Shown: positions 10,334 to 19,350 of the stretch, piece after piece
Layout of the letters: the number at the start of each line of letters is the position of its first letter
Numbering within the stretch: position 1 is the first letter of the stretch
Source: Streptomyces sp. CB02366
GTDB lineage: Bacteria > Actinomycetota > Actinomycetes > Streptomycetales > Streptomycetaceae
Assembly: GCF_001905905.1 (NCBI RefSeq)
Contig: NZ_LIVT01000001.1
Location: 1,238,852-1,302,851 of the forward strand
DNA length: 64,000 bases
Reading direction: 5' to 3'
Program-made: the position numbers and the translations under genes
The notes under the pieces: model-generated
Seen by the model: the letters and a program-made list of their open reading frames with translations, nothing else
Databases searched by the model: none
Told to the model about the DNA's origin: nothing

Positions 10334-11278
10334 GTGGCAGACACGAGCTCCCCGGACGCGGCGTCCGGCAGCTGGGCACTCGAAGCCCGGGGCCTGGGCA
10401 AGCGCTACCGACGCGGCTGGGCGCTGCGCGACTGCTCCTTCCGGGTCCCGGCCGGCCGCATCTGCGGTCTGGTCGGTCCCAACGGAGCCGGCAAGAGCAC
10501 CCTGCTCGGGCTGGCGACCCGGCAGGTACAGCCGACCACCGGCGGCCTGCGGGTCTTCGGCGTACCGGTCGACGACCCCGCCGTCCTGCCCAAGATCGCG
10601 TTCCTGGGGCAGGACAAGCCGCTGTTCAAGCGGTTCACCGTGGCCGAGACCCTGCGGCTGGGCGCCGAGCTGAACCCCGCGTGGGACGCCGCCGCCGCGC
10701 ACCGCATCGTCCGCGCGGGCAACGTTCCGCAGAACGCGAAGGTCGGCACGCTCTCCGGCGGCCAGCGCACCCGCCTCGCCTTCGCCCTCGCCTTCGGCAA
10801 GCGGCCCGACCTGCTGCTCCTGGACGAGCCGATGGCGGACCTCGACCCGCTGGCCCGCGACGAGATGAGCACCCTCCTGATGGCGGAGGCCGTCGAGCGC
10901 GGCACCACGGTGGTGATGTCCTCGCACATGCTGACCGAGCTGGAGGACATGTGCGACTACCTGCTGGTCGTCTCCGAGGGCCGCATCCGCATGGCCGGTG
11001 ACGCCGACGCGCTGGTCCCGGCCCACACCCTGGTCACGGGGGTGAGCCACGACGGCTCGCTCCCGCCCGAGCTCGGCCACCACACGGTCGTCGAAACCCG
11101 CCTCCAGGGACGGCAGTTCCAGGCGATGATCCGGCCGAAGGGGCCGCTCCCCGCCGACTGGCAGAGCGCCGATCCCTCGCTGGAGGAAGTCCTCCTCGCC
11201 CACCTCCGCTCCCCGGACGCCCCCTCGCTCTACACCCAGGGCGCCCGCGTCGACGCCGAAGGGATCCAGGCCGCATGA
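10334..11278 (+). CDS. ABC transporter ATP-binding protein
   Basis: A 314-residue ATPase subunit of an ABC-2-type exporter. Walker A is GPNGAGKST (48-56), the signature is LSGGQRTRLAFAL, Walker B is LLLLDEPMADLD, followed by a switch histidine in VMSSHM. A roughly 90-residue C-terminal extension follows, as in YtrB/BcrA-type ATPases. The GTG at 10334 has GAGGTGAGG just upstream; an upstream TTG would lie inside the operator. Its stop overlaps the permease start (ATGA), indicating translational coupling. The substrate is unknown; YtrA-linked systems respond to cell-wall antibiotics. Confidence 0.9.
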   Translation: MADTSSPDAASGSWALEARGLGKRYRRGWALRDCSFRVPAGRICGLVGPNGAGKSTLLGLATRQVQPTTGGLRVFGVPVDDPAVLPKIAFLGQDKPLFKRFTVAETLRLGAELNPAWDAAAAHRIVRAGNVPQNAKVGTLSGGQRTRLAFALAFGKRPDLLLLDEPMADLDPLARDEMSTLLMAEAVERGTTVVMSSHMLTELEDMCDYLLVVSEGRIRMAGDADALVPAHTLVTGVSHDGSLPPELGHHTVVETRLQGRQFQAMIRPKGPLPADWQSADPSLEEVLLAHLRSPDAPSLYTQGARVDAEGIQAA

Positions 11279-12249
11279 GCGCCACCCTCACCGAGAAGCC
11301 CACCGGACCCGCCCCCGGCCGCCGCCTGTTGCGCGGAATGCCGTGGCTCGTCGTACGCCAGCATCGCATCGCGCTGGCCTGCGTCCTCGGCCTCACGCTG
11401 CTGACGGCGCTCTGGATCGTGTACGAGCGCAACGAGCTGGTCCACATGCTCGACACGAAGGGCTGGCCGGAGAACGACGTCGGCTGGCCGATGGAGAGCG
11501 ACCGCGGCTACAACTACATCACCACCGTCCTCGGCGGCCTCCCGGTGATCCTCGCCGTCTTCATCGGCGCCCCGCTGATCGCGGGCGACCAGGAGAACGG
11601 CACCGCGCAGCTCGTCACCACCCAGTCGGTGACCCGCCGCCAGTGGCTGGCCGCCAAGCTCGGCCTGGCCTACACCCTCGCGCTGGTCTCCGGCGTGGTG
11701 CTCTCGGCCCTGTTCACCTGGTGGTGGAAGCCGTACCGCTCGGTCTTCCTCAGCCAGTGGATCGACGGCATGATCTTCGACAACACCGGGCCCGTCCTGC
11801 CCGCGTTCCTCCTCTTCCTCACCGCCGCGGGCATCACCATCGGCGTCCTGGTCCGCCGGGTGCTCCCGGCCATGGTGGTCACGTTCCTGTTCACGGCGAT
11901 CACCACCATGTTCGTCTGGGACGAGATCCGGATGCGGCTCGGCTCCACGCAGATGTTCACCTACCCGAAGGGCACCGAACTCCCGGCACGCTTCAGCGAC
12001 GCCTACGAGGTGGACCGCTGGGTCGGCAGCGCGGACGGAACCCTCTACAACTGGGGCATCTGCGCCGAGGCGACCGAGAAGGCGCAGAACGCGTGCATCG
12101 AGAAGCACGGCATCGTCAACGACGTGATCGAGTACCTCCCCTACAGCCAGATGGGCGCCATGCAGTGGATCGCCGCGGGCCTCCTGCTCGCCGGAACGGC
12201 CCTGCTCACGGCGTTCACCCTCTGGTGGGCCTCCCGCCGCCCGCTGTAG
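11275..12249 (+). CDS. ABC-2-type transporter permease
   Basis: A 324-residue membrane protein with about six hydrophobic segments, the first near residues 32-48, others at TTVLGGLPVILAVFIGAPLIAG, LAYTLALVSGVVLSALFTWWW, VLPAFLLFLTAAGITIGVLV and a C-terminal pair. The motif GDQENGTAQLVTTQSVTRRQW is typical of ABC-2 permeases. A large hydrophilic segment (about 225-290, with two Cys residues) lies between the last helices and would face outward. It overlaps the ATPase gene by four bases and is followed after 54 bp by the regulator. Confidence 0.88.
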   Translation: MSATLTEKPTGPAPGRRLLRGMPWLVVRQHRIALACVLGLTLLTALWIVYERNELVHMLDTKGWPENDVGWPMESDRGYNYITTVLGGLPVILAVFIGAPLIAGDQENGTAQLVTTQSVTRRQWLAAKLGLAYTLALVSGVVLSALFTWWWKPYRSVFLSQWIDGMIFDNTGPVLPAFLLFLTAAGITIGVLVRRVLPAMVVTFLFTAITTMFVWDEIRMRLGSTQMFTYPKGTELPARFSDAYEVDRWVGSADGTLYNWGICAEATEKAQNACIEKHGIVNDVIEYLPYSQMGAMQWIAAGLLLAGTALLTAFTLWWASRRPL

Positions 12250-12303
12250 GTCCGGCCCCCTCTCCTACGTAAAGTGTCGGCAATCGAGCGGAAGGTGAAG
12301 TCC

Positions 12304-12699
12304 GTGGTCGTGTTCCGCATCGACCGGCGCAGTGGGGTGTCGACCTACCTCCAGATCGTCCGGCAGGTCGAACAGGCTCTGCGCATGGGGGCGTTGGAGG
12401 AAGGCGACCGGCTGCCCACCGCGGCCCAGGTCGCCGCGACCACCAAGGTCAACCCGAACACGACGCTCAAGGCGTACCGCGAGTTGGAACGTATGGGACT
12501 CGCCGAAGTACGGCAGGGCGCCGGAACGTTCATCACCCGCACCCTCGCCCAGCCCCAGTCCGGCCCCGACTCCCCCCTGCGGTCCGCGCTGACCGAATGG
12601 ATGGGCCAGGCCCGCGCCGAGGGCCTCACCGGGCAGGACGTCACGGCCCTGTTCCACGCGGTGTACGCGAGCGCGTACCCGGGCGAGGCGCCGGACTGA
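12304..12699 (+). CDS. GntR-family regulator, YtrA subfamily
   Basis: A 131-residue DNA-binding repressor: an N-terminal winged helix-turn-helix (PTAAQVAATTKVNPNTTLKAY, wing EVRQGAGTFI) with a very short C-terminal region, the hallmark of the YtrA subfamily. It is the last gene of the ABC operon and probably controls the palindrome at 10291-10321. GTG at 12304 is chosen because GAAGG lies 8 bases upstream; a GTG at 12274 is also in frame. The stop codon lies within a bidirectional terminator stem. Confidence 0.9.
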   Translation: MVVFRIDRRSGVSTYLQIVRQVEQALRMGALEEGDRLPTAAQVAATTKVNPNTTLKAYRELERMGLAEVRQGAGTFITRTLAQPQSGPDSPLRSALTEWMGQARAEGLTGQDVTALFHAVYASAYPGEAPD

Positions 12700-12757
12700 C
12701 CGGCGCCGGACCCCTCCGACCCGCCTGACCGGCACCGGGCCCACCGGCGCCGGTCAG
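12696..12757. terminator. bidirectional terminator spanning both stop codons
   Basis: A perfect 14-bp inverted repeat (12696-12709 and 12744-12757) sits between the convergent GntR and kinase genes. The TGA of each gene lies inside one arm of the stem. An extra GGCACCGGGCCC segment lies in the loop. Confidence 0.75.
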
Positions 12758-15075
12758 GCGCGGTTGTAGCGGTAGCCGCTGCCGTGGGCGGGGCCGACGT
12801 CGTGCAGGATGCCGGACCCGGCGACGGTGAAGAACGAGGGGTCGGTGTCACGGCACATGCCGCCGGAACGGCCCCGGTCCACCACGCCGGCACCGACGTT
12901 GATCCGTTTCCCGCCGTCCGTCACGGAGTCGAGCTTCGCGGTGTACTCGCAGTGTCCCGTCCCCTGTACGTCGGCGACGAGGGTCACCGCCGACCCGCCG
13001 GGCGACACCCGCCGGATGACCATGGTGTGCGGCTGGAGGACATCGTACCGGGAGGCGATGGACCAGGTTCCGACGAAGTGCGACGGCACCCGGCCGTCGG
13101 GGGCGGGGCCGGGGTCCGACGCGGGCGGCTTCGCGTCGTCCCCGGAACCGCCCGACGCCGACGGGCCGGCGCCGCCCCGCCCGCCGTCCGCGCCCCCGGC
13201 CCCGGCGTCCGCGGACCCGCCCTCACCGGAGCCACCGCCGGGGGCCGAGCCGCCGCCGTCGGCGTCCCGCCCCTCGGCCGCGCCCTCCCCTTTCCCTTCC
13301 TCCGTCGTCCCCTTCTCCTTCGCCCCGCCCTTCGCTCCGTCCTTCGCCCCGCCCTCGCCCTTCCCGGCGGGGGCGGCCGCGGGGCCGGAGGGGGCGACAC
13401 CGGCACCGGGCGGCATCGCGGCCTCCCCGCCCCGGGGAGCCGCGGACCCGCCGGGATCACGGTTGAGGAACGCCGTGGTCCCCCCGGCGGCCAGCACGGC
13501 GACGACCACGGCCGCGACGACCCAGACCCGGCGGCGACGCGAGCGGCCCCCGGGGGCCACGGCCACCGGGGCGGTGGTCACCGGCGCGGACGCCGGGGAC
13601 GGCTCGGCCCCCTTCACCGGGCCCGGACGCAGATCGACCGTCCCGAGGTCCCGGGGGGCGGGAGGGGTGCGGGGGTCGGAGACCGCCGAGGCGGCCGTAC
13701 GAGCAGGCTCCCCGCCCCCGGGCACGTCCTCGGCCCCGGGCACGTCCTCGGCCCCGGGCACGTCCTCGGCCCCGGGTCCGGCTGCGGTTCCGGGAACGGC
13801 GGCAGCCCCGGCCCCGGCCCGGGGCAAGACCCCGGCTGCGGCCTCGCGCACGTCCTCGCCCCCGGGCGCGGGCCCGGCTCCGGAGACGTTCCCGGTGTCG
13901 GACACGTTCCCGGTGTCGGGCTCGCCCGTTCCCCCCGCGCCCCTCGGGCCTTCCGAACCCGCCGAACCTTTCGAACTCCCCGGGTCCACCGCCCTCTCCG
14001 GAACGCCGGCGCCCTCCAAGCCCCCCGGCCGCTCACGGACCTCCCGACTCTCCGGTCCCCCCGCCCGCTGCGGAACATCCGCGTCGAGCAGCAGGGCGGA
14101 CTGACGCGCCAGCCGGGCCAGCAGCACCGGCGGCAGCCAGGCCCCGTGCGGGACGGACGTGGACGCGGAGGCGGCCAACTCCTCCGCCAGCACGTCCACG
14201 GGCGGACGTTCGGCCGCGCTCTTGGCCAGGCAGCGTTCGATCAGGGTGCGCAGGCGGGCGTCCGCCACCGGGGTGAGGTCCGGCGGGGACTGAACGATCC
14301 GGAACATGACGGCATGCTGGTTGCTCGCACCGGCCCCGAACGGCAACTGCCCGGTGGCGGCGTACATCAGGACACAGCCGAGGGAGAAGACGTCCGCCCC
14401 GGGCCCGGTCTCCTCGCCCAGGACCTGCTCGGGCGCCATGAAGCCGGGAGAGCCGATGACCATGCCGGTACTGGTCAGGAGGGACTCGACGGACACCTGG
14501 AACGCGCGGGCGATACCGAAGTCGATGACGCGGGGGCCGTCGGCGGTGAGCAGAACGTTGGAGGGTTTGAGGTCCCGGTGGACGATCCCCGCGGCGTGGA
14601 TGCCGCGCAGGGCCCGCGCCAACCCGTCGGCCAGGGCGTACACGGAGGCGACGGGCAGCGGGCCGTGCTCCCGGACGGCCTGTTCCAGGGAGGGGCCGGG
14701 TACGTAGCCGGTGGCCACCCACGGCTGCTCGGCGTCCGCGTCGGCGTCGAGCACCGGGGCGGTCCAACTTCCGCCGACCCGGCGGGCGTTCGCTATCTCC
14801 CGGCGGAAGCGGGCCCGGAACTCCCCGTTCGCGATGTGCTCCTCGTGCACCACCTTCACGGCCACGGTGCGCCCGCCGGGCGACCGGGCCAGGAACACGC
14901 GGCCCATCCCGCCCGCGCCGAGCCGGCCGAGCAGCGGATAGGGCCCGATCCGCACCGGATCGCCGGCCGCGAGCGGGCGTATGCCCTCCATCGCCGGGTA
15001 CCGCCGCTCGTCCGCGCCCGCCGCTCCGCCCGCTCCTTCGCCCGCTCCCGCGCCTTCGCCCGTGCCGCCGCTCAT
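12754..15075 (-). CDS. Membrane Ser/Thr protein kinase (PknB type)
   Basis: A 773-residue Hanks-type kinase. The catalytic domain (about 45-305) has the GRLGAGGMGRVF glycine loop, VAVKVV lysine (about K74), HRDLKPSN (166-173), DFG (185-187) and APEQ. A very long Pro/Gly/Ala/Glu-rich linker follows with in-frame repeats, then one transmembrane helix near VWVVAAVVVAVLAAGG (about 535-555), a second low-complexity segment, and a C-terminal extracellular domain of about 110 residues containing HFVGTWSIASRYD and two or more Cys. ATG 15075 has GGGGGAA 9 bases upstream. The extracellular domain may sense an envelope signal. The gene is convergent with the GntR regulator. Confidence 0.93.
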   Translation of the reverse strand: MSGGTGEGAGAGEGAGGAAGADERRYPAMEGIRPLAAGDPVRIGPYPLLGRLGAGGMGRVFLARSPGGRTVAVKVVHEEHIANGEFRARFRREIANARRVGGSWTAPVLDADADAEQPWVATGYVPGPSLEQAVREHGPLPVASVYALADGLARALRGIHAAGIVHRDLKPSNVLLTADGPRVIDFGIARAFQVSVESLLTSTGMVIGSPGFMAPEQVLGEETGPGADVFSLGCVLMYAATGQLPFGAGASNQHAVMFRIVQSPPDLTPVADARLRTLIERCLAKSAAERPPVDVLAEELAASASTSVPHGAWLPPVLLARLARQSALLLDADVPQRAGGPESREVRERPGGLEGAGVPERAVDPGSSKGSAGSEGPRGAGGTGEPDTGNVSDTGNVSGAGPAPGGEDVREAAAGVLPRAGAGAAAVPGTAAGPGAEDVPGAEDVPGAEDVPGGGEPARTAASAVSDPRTPPAPRDLGTVDLRPGPVKGAEPSPASAPVTTAPVAVAPGGRSRRRRVWVVAAVVVAVLAAGGTTAFLNRDPGGSAAPRGGEAAMPPGAGVAPSGPAAAPAGKGEGGAKDGAKGGAKEKGTTEEGKGEGAAEGRDADGGGSAPGGGSGEGGSADAGAGGADGGRGGAGPSASGGSGDDAKPPASDPGPAPDGRVPSHFVGTWSIASRYDVLQPHTMVIRRVSPGGSAVTLVADVQGTGHCEYTAKLDSVTDGGKRINVGAGVVDRGRSGGMCRDTDPSFFTVAGSGILHDVGPAHGSGYRYNRA
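13718..13771 (-). repeat. 18-bp in-frame tandem repeat in kinase linker
   Basis: Three exact copies of an 18-bp unit encode GAEDVP repeats in the linker between the kinase domain and membrane helix. A further 15-18-bp repeat encoding NVSDTG lies at about 13880-13920. Such repeats can change linker length without frameshift. Confidence 0.9.
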
Positions 15076-15302
15076 GCTGAACAGTTCCCCCGATGGCCGT
15101 GACCCCTGCGGTGGTCCACGCCCGGCCCGAGCCGCGCGCCCGCCCAGGATAGGAGCACCGCCCGCCGGAAGGTCATGGGGCACCCGGGCGGGCCGTACCC
15201 GGCCGCGACCCCGGCACCGTCCGGCCCGCGGCAGGGGCGCCGCACAGGGGCGTACGGGCACCGCACAGGGGCGGCCGGGGACCGGCGAATACAATCGGCT
15301 CC

Positions 15303-15662
15303 ATGTCGAAGCCTGACGCACTGCTTGTCGACGTTGCCGCCCTGGTGGAGTCAGGGCACAGCAACCAGATGACTCTGACCGTGGTCGCCGGTGGCGCCGT
15401 CATCACCGGCCGACTGGCCCCCGAAGCCGTCTGGAGGCAGCGGGTCTCGGAGGTCCTGGCCGACTCCGACCACCTCAGCGACTTCTCCACCGTCTTCACC
15501 GCCACGAAGACCGCGGAAGAACCGCCCACCCACCTGCACTTCCACGTGGCCCGCATCCTCCAGGGCACCATCGGCATCCCCGAGACAGGCGGCATGTACC
15601 GCGTCGCCATCCAGGACGTCAGCGCCTGGACCATGGGCGACTTCAGCTACTCCGACCACTGA
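15303..15662 (+). CDS. Small conserved protein, possibly GvpU-like
   Basis: A 119-residue soluble protein beginning MSKPDALLVDVAALVESG. The segment MTLTVVAGGAVITGRL resembles the start of the gas-vesicle accessory GvpU family, and the C-terminal half is the well-patterned HLHFHVARILQGTIGIPE. No gas-vesicle genes are nearby, so any gvp role is doubtful. It has no signal peptide or membrane helix. Upstream is the kinase promoter region (divergent); the ribosome site is weak. Codon use is typical of the host, supporting a real gene. Function unknown. Confidence 0.75.
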   Translation: MSKPDALLVDVAALVESGHSNQMTLTVVAGGAVITGRLAPEAVWRQRVSEVLADSDHLSDFSTVFTATKTAEEPPTHLHFHVARILQGTIGIPETGGMYRVAIQDVSAWTMGDFSYSDH

Positions 15663-15671
15663 CCCACCACC

Positions 15672-15741
15672 CCACCCGGAAGCCACCCCACCCGGAAGCC
15701 GCCCCGCCCGGAAGCCCCACCCCGGGAAGCCCCACCCCGGC
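15672..15741. repeat. 16-bp imperfect tandem repeat
   Basis: About four imperfect copies of a CCACCCGGAAGCC-type unit begin 10 bp after the stop codon of the small conserved gene. Confidence 0.8.
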
Positions 15742-15917
15742 AAACCCCGGCAGAACGGGGCGAGGACCCCGCCGCCGCACCGGACGGAGCCCTCGTGCGT
15801 CCGCGTGTGCCGCCGGGCGGGGTGGCGCGATCGCTCGGCACAGCGCCGGCCTCTCGCGTTGCAAGGGAGTGGGCGCGGGGCGCCGGGGCGCGGCGAAGCG
15901 CGCCCGGTACCGGGCGG

Positions 15918-18380
15918 TCACTCGCGCATGCCCGCCAGTTCGACCGGCCGGACGCGCAGCGCGAACGACGCGGGCAGCACGGCGGCCACCGTCGCGAGGA
16001 GGGCGCTCGCGCCGATCACCGCGGCGACCGTGCCCCAGGGCACGACGACGTCGGACCACACGTCGAGCAGGCCGAGTGCGCTCCACACGCCGAGCAGGTT
16101 CACCCCGGCGACCACCGCGCCGAGCACCGCGCCGACGGCGACCACCACCAGGGCCTCGACCCCGACGAGCCGCAGCACCTGCCCCTTCGTGGCGCCCGTC
16201 AGACGCAGCGAGGCGAGGTCGCGGACCCGGTCCGAGGTCGCCATCATCAGGGTGTTGGCGAGCGCGATGCCCGTGTAGACCAGGGCGATGCCGAGGATCA
16301 TCCACAGGCCGAGCCGGGTGTTCTCGCTGGAGCGCGGGTAGTGGGCCTCGACCCACCGGTCCCCCGTCAGGAGCTGCACGCCGGTCGCCTTCGCGGCGGC
16401 GTCGAGTGCGGCCGCCGCGCTGTCCGCGCCGTCCCGGGGCAGCGCGAGGTCGACGCGGTCGACGGGGGCGCCGGCGGCGTTGCGTTCGGTGAGGTAGACG
16501 CCGTTGCCGCCGGTGCCGGTGGAGAGCACCGCCGCGATACGCAGGTCCGCCTTGCGGCCGTCGCCCAGCCAGAGGGACACCGTGTCGCCCACCTTCGTGG
16601 TCAGCCACTCCTCGTTGACGACGATGCCGTCGTCGTCGAGGTCGGCGAGGCGGCCCGCCACGACCGGGAGGTGGGAGACGGCCGCGTGCGCCGCCGGATC
16701 GACCGCCTTGGCCTCGGACTTGACGAGGGCGACCCCCTCCTCCAGTACGGTCACGCCGGTGGACCGGGTGGCGCTGACGGTCACGCCGGGGACGGCCCCG
16801 GCGCGCCGGACGAATTCGTCGGGCAGCGCGCGGCCCTCTCCGCCCGCCGTGGCGACCAGGTCCGCGGTGATCTGCCCCCGCACCTCCCCGGCCTTGGCCT
16901 CGCTGATCGTGGCGGTGGTACCCATCAGGGAGGCGGCGAGGGCCACGGTGATGACGACCGGGGCGGCGACGGCGGCGGTCCGGCGGACCCCCGCGGACGC
17001 GTTCTCCCGGGCCAGCATGCCGATCGCGCCGGGAAGGCGGGCCGGCAGCCAGGTCAGCAACCGGGTCAGCGGCTTGACCAGGACCGGCGCGAACAGGGCG
17101 AACCCGACGATCAGCAGCATCGGCTGGGTGATGTAGGTCTTGCGCTTCAGGACGTCGCCCGGGCTGTCCAGCAGGGCCAGGGAGAGCAGCCCGAGACCGG
17201 TCGCGAGGACCGCGCCGCCGATCAGCCACCGGCTCACCGGCATGGCGCGGGAGTCGACCGCGGACTCGCGCAGCGCCTCCGTCGGACCGACCCGGCCGGC
17301 CCGCCACGAGGACACGGCCACACCGCTCAGGGCGACGAACAGGCCCGTCCAGAACGCGGTGTGCAGCGGCCACGTCTGCTCGCCGATCCGGAACCAGGCG
17401 GGGGCGATACCGGCGTCGGCCATCCAGGCGGCGAGCCGGGGCGCGCCCGCCGCGCCGAGCCGGCAGCCCGCCGCCGAGGCGAGCACGCCGATGACGAACG
17501 CCTCGGTGAACACCATCCGCCGCACCTGGGTGGGGGTGGCGCCGGCGGTGCGCAGCAGGCCGAACTCCCGGCGCCGCTGGGCGACCGCGAAGGAGAAGGT
17601 CGAAGCGACGACGAACACCGACACGAAGCCGGTGACGCCCGCGGCGGTGCCGAGGAGCGCGTTCACCGAGACCAGTGCTTCCTCGTCCCGGTCGGGGTCC
17701 GGGTCGGCGCGGCGGCGTTCATCGCCGGTCAGCACGTCGTATCCGGCGCCCACGGCCGCCTCGACCCGGTCGGCCGGGGCGTGCACGGCGACCGCGTCCA
17801 CGTCGGGAGAGATCCGCGCGGCCTCGGCGTCGGTGAAGAAGAGCGCGTTCTCGAATCCGGCCGACGCGACCGTCCCGACGACGGTGACCTGCTCGGACCC
17901 GCGGGGGGTCGCGGCCTGCACCCGGGTGCCGGGCCGCAGCGCGTCCCCGGTGGCGACGGCCTCGCCGGGCACCGAGGGGGCGCGTCCGGCGGTCAGCGTG
18001 TAGGGGGTGAGCGCGGCGATCGACCACGGGTGGCCGACCGTGTCCTCACCGAGTCCGGGGCCCGACACGGGGAAGGTGCGGTCCTCGACGGCCTTGCCGA
18101 GCGCCGCGAGCTTCGCGGTGACGGCGGCCGGGACCGGCGCGGGGTCGGTGATCGTCTGCGTACGTTCCCCGATGGGCGTGTCCGCCCGGACGAGGTCGGA
18201 GGTCTTCACGACGACCGGCGCCTTCACGAGCCGCTCGGGCCCGCGGTCCGGAGCGCTGAAGGTCGCCGCCAGGGCGAGCCCCGTGGTGGCGATGAGGCCG
18301 ACGCCGAGGGCGAGGGCGATGAACGAGCCGATGAACGTGTCCCAGCGGGTCCGCATTCCCTGCAGAGCGAGCTTCAGCAC
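15918..18380 (-). CDS. ABC transporter permease, FtsX/MacB type
   Basis: An 820-residue membrane protein with the layout of large FtsX-type permeases: an N-terminal helix (MLKLALQGMRTRWDTFIGSF... around 15-40), a large extracellular domain, three helices around 240-400, a second helix-domain unit, and a C-terminal triple helix ending LRVRPVELAGMRE. Both FtsX cores are present (around 240-370 and 690-815). It pairs with the ATPase gene, whose end it overlaps by 7 bases; GTG at 18380 is the start. Such systems export lipids, peptides or antibiotics or act as sensors with two-component systems. The substrate cannot be told. Confidence 0.92.
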   Translation of the reverse strand: MLKLALQGMRTRWDTFIGSFIALALGVGLIATTGLALAATFSAPDRGPERLVKAPVVVKTSDLVRADTPIGERTQTITDPAPVPAAVTAKLAALGKAVEDRTFPVSGPGLGEDTVGHPWSIAALTPYTLTAGRAPSVPGEAVATGDALRPGTRVQAATPRGSEQVTVVGTVASAGFENALFFTDAEAARISPDVDAVAVHAPADRVEAAVGAGYDVLTGDERRRADPDPDRDEEALVSVNALLGTAAGVTGFVSVFVVASTFSFAVAQRRREFGLLRTAGATPTQVRRMVFTEAFVIGVLASAAGCRLGAAGAPRLAAWMADAGIAPAWFRIGEQTWPLHTAFWTGLFVALSGVAVSSWRAGRVGPTEALRESAVDSRAMPVSRWLIGGAVLATGLGLLSLALLDSPGDVLKRKTYITQPMLLIVGFALFAPVLVKPLTRLLTWLPARLPGAIGMLARENASAGVRRTAAVAAPVVITVALAASLMGTTATISEAKAGEVRGQITADLVATAGGEGRALPDEFVRRAGAVPGVTVSATRSTGVTVLEEGVALVKSEAKAVDPAAHAAVSHLPVVAGRLADLDDDGIVVNEEWLTTKVGDTVSLWLGDGRKADLRIAAVLSTGTGGNGVYLTERNAAGAPVDRVDLALPRDGADSAAAALDAAAKATGVQLLTGDRWVEAHYPRSSENTRLGLWMILGIALVYTGIALANTLMMATSDRVRDLASLRLTGATKGQVLRLVGVEALVVVAVGAVLGAVVAGVNLLGVWSALGLLDVWSDVVVPWGTVAAVIGASALLATVAAVLPASFALRVRPVELAGMRE

Positions 18381-19108
18381 GGGAGGGCCGCCAGTCCGGT
18401 CATGTGCGCGGCGACCTGCTCGGCCGTCGGGGCGGACAGTTCGTCGTGGACCCGGCCGTCGGTGAGGAACAGCACCCGGTCCGCGAAGGACGCGGCCACC
18501 GGGTCGTGCGTCACCATGACGACGGTCTGCCCCTGGTCGACCATCCGGCGCAGCAGCGTGAGCACTTCACGGCTGGTGGTGGTGTCCAGGGCGCCGGTCG
18601 GCTCGTCCCCGAAGAGGACCTCCGGCCGGGTGACCAGGGCGCGCGCGAGCGCCACCCGCTGCTGCTGACCGCCGGACATCTCGCTGGGCCGGTGCCCGGC
18701 ACGCTCGCGCAGCCCCACCTTCTCCAGCACGTCCAGGACCTCGTTCCGCCGGGGGCGGCGGCCGGCGAGCCGCAGCGGCAGCGCCACGTTCTGCTCGGCG
18801 GTGAGCGAGGGCAGCAGGTTGAACGCCTGGAAGACGAAGCCGATGCGGTCCCGCCGCAGCAGGGTGAGCTTCTTCTCGCTCAGCTTGCTCAGGTCGGTCT
18901 CCCCGAGGAGCACCTGGCCGCCGGTCGGCCGGTCCAGGCCCGCGGTGCACTGGAGGAAGGTCGACTTGCCGGAGCCCGAGGGCCCCATGACGGCGGTGAA
19001 CGTGCCCCGGTGAATGTCCAGGGAGACGTCGTCCAGGGCGGTCACGGCGCTCGCGCCCTTGCCGTAGGAGCGAGTGACCGAACGGAGTCGGACGGCTGCT
19101 TGATTCAT
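18374..19108 (-). CDS. ABC transporter ATPase, MacB/LolD type
   Basis: A 244-residue ATPase. Walker A GPSGSGKST, signature MSGGQQQRVALARAL, Walker B VLFGDEPTGALD and switch His in VMVTHDP are all intact. LolD/MacB-type features are clear in the Q-loop region FVFQAFNLLPSLT. It partners the FtsX-type permease directly downstream. The ATG at 19108 is preferred; a GTG three codons upstream also fits. The 240-bp gap to the divergent thioesterase gene should hold both promoters. Confidence 0.95.
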   Translation of the reverse strand: MNQAAVRLRSVTRSYGKGASAVTALDDVSLDIHRGTFTAVMGPSGSGKSTFLQCTAGLDRPTGGQVLLGETDLSKLSEKKLTLLRRDRIGFVFQAFNLLPSLTAEQNVALPLRLAGRRPRRNEVLDVLEKVGLRERAGHRPSEMSGGQQQRVALARALVTRPEVLFGDEPTGALDTTTSREVLTLLRRMVDQGQTVVMVTHDPVAASFADRVLFLTDGRVHDELSAPTAEQVAAHMTGLAALPC

Positions 19109-19350
19109 GGTGTCCACTCAATCGGGCCCGAAATCGGCGCACATCGCAGCCGGGCGGAGTCTTCGGGGTGGAGGTAACTCCACCCTTCTGTGCACGGTGG
19201 CCGCCCCGCGCGGGAAAGGCAGGGTCCGGAGTCGGCAGGAACGTGCGTGGGCAGCCTCCTGCCGCGGACCGGGTCGGATCACCGCGGCCCCGGCCCGCAC
19301 CATGGAGGGACGGACACGGCCACCGCGGGGTGGCGGGAGGGCGGCTCGGA

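Noticed and set aside
15303..15662. Part of a gas-vesicle cluster
   Set aside because: Only weak GvpU-like similarity and no gvpA, gvpF or other gvp genes nearby.
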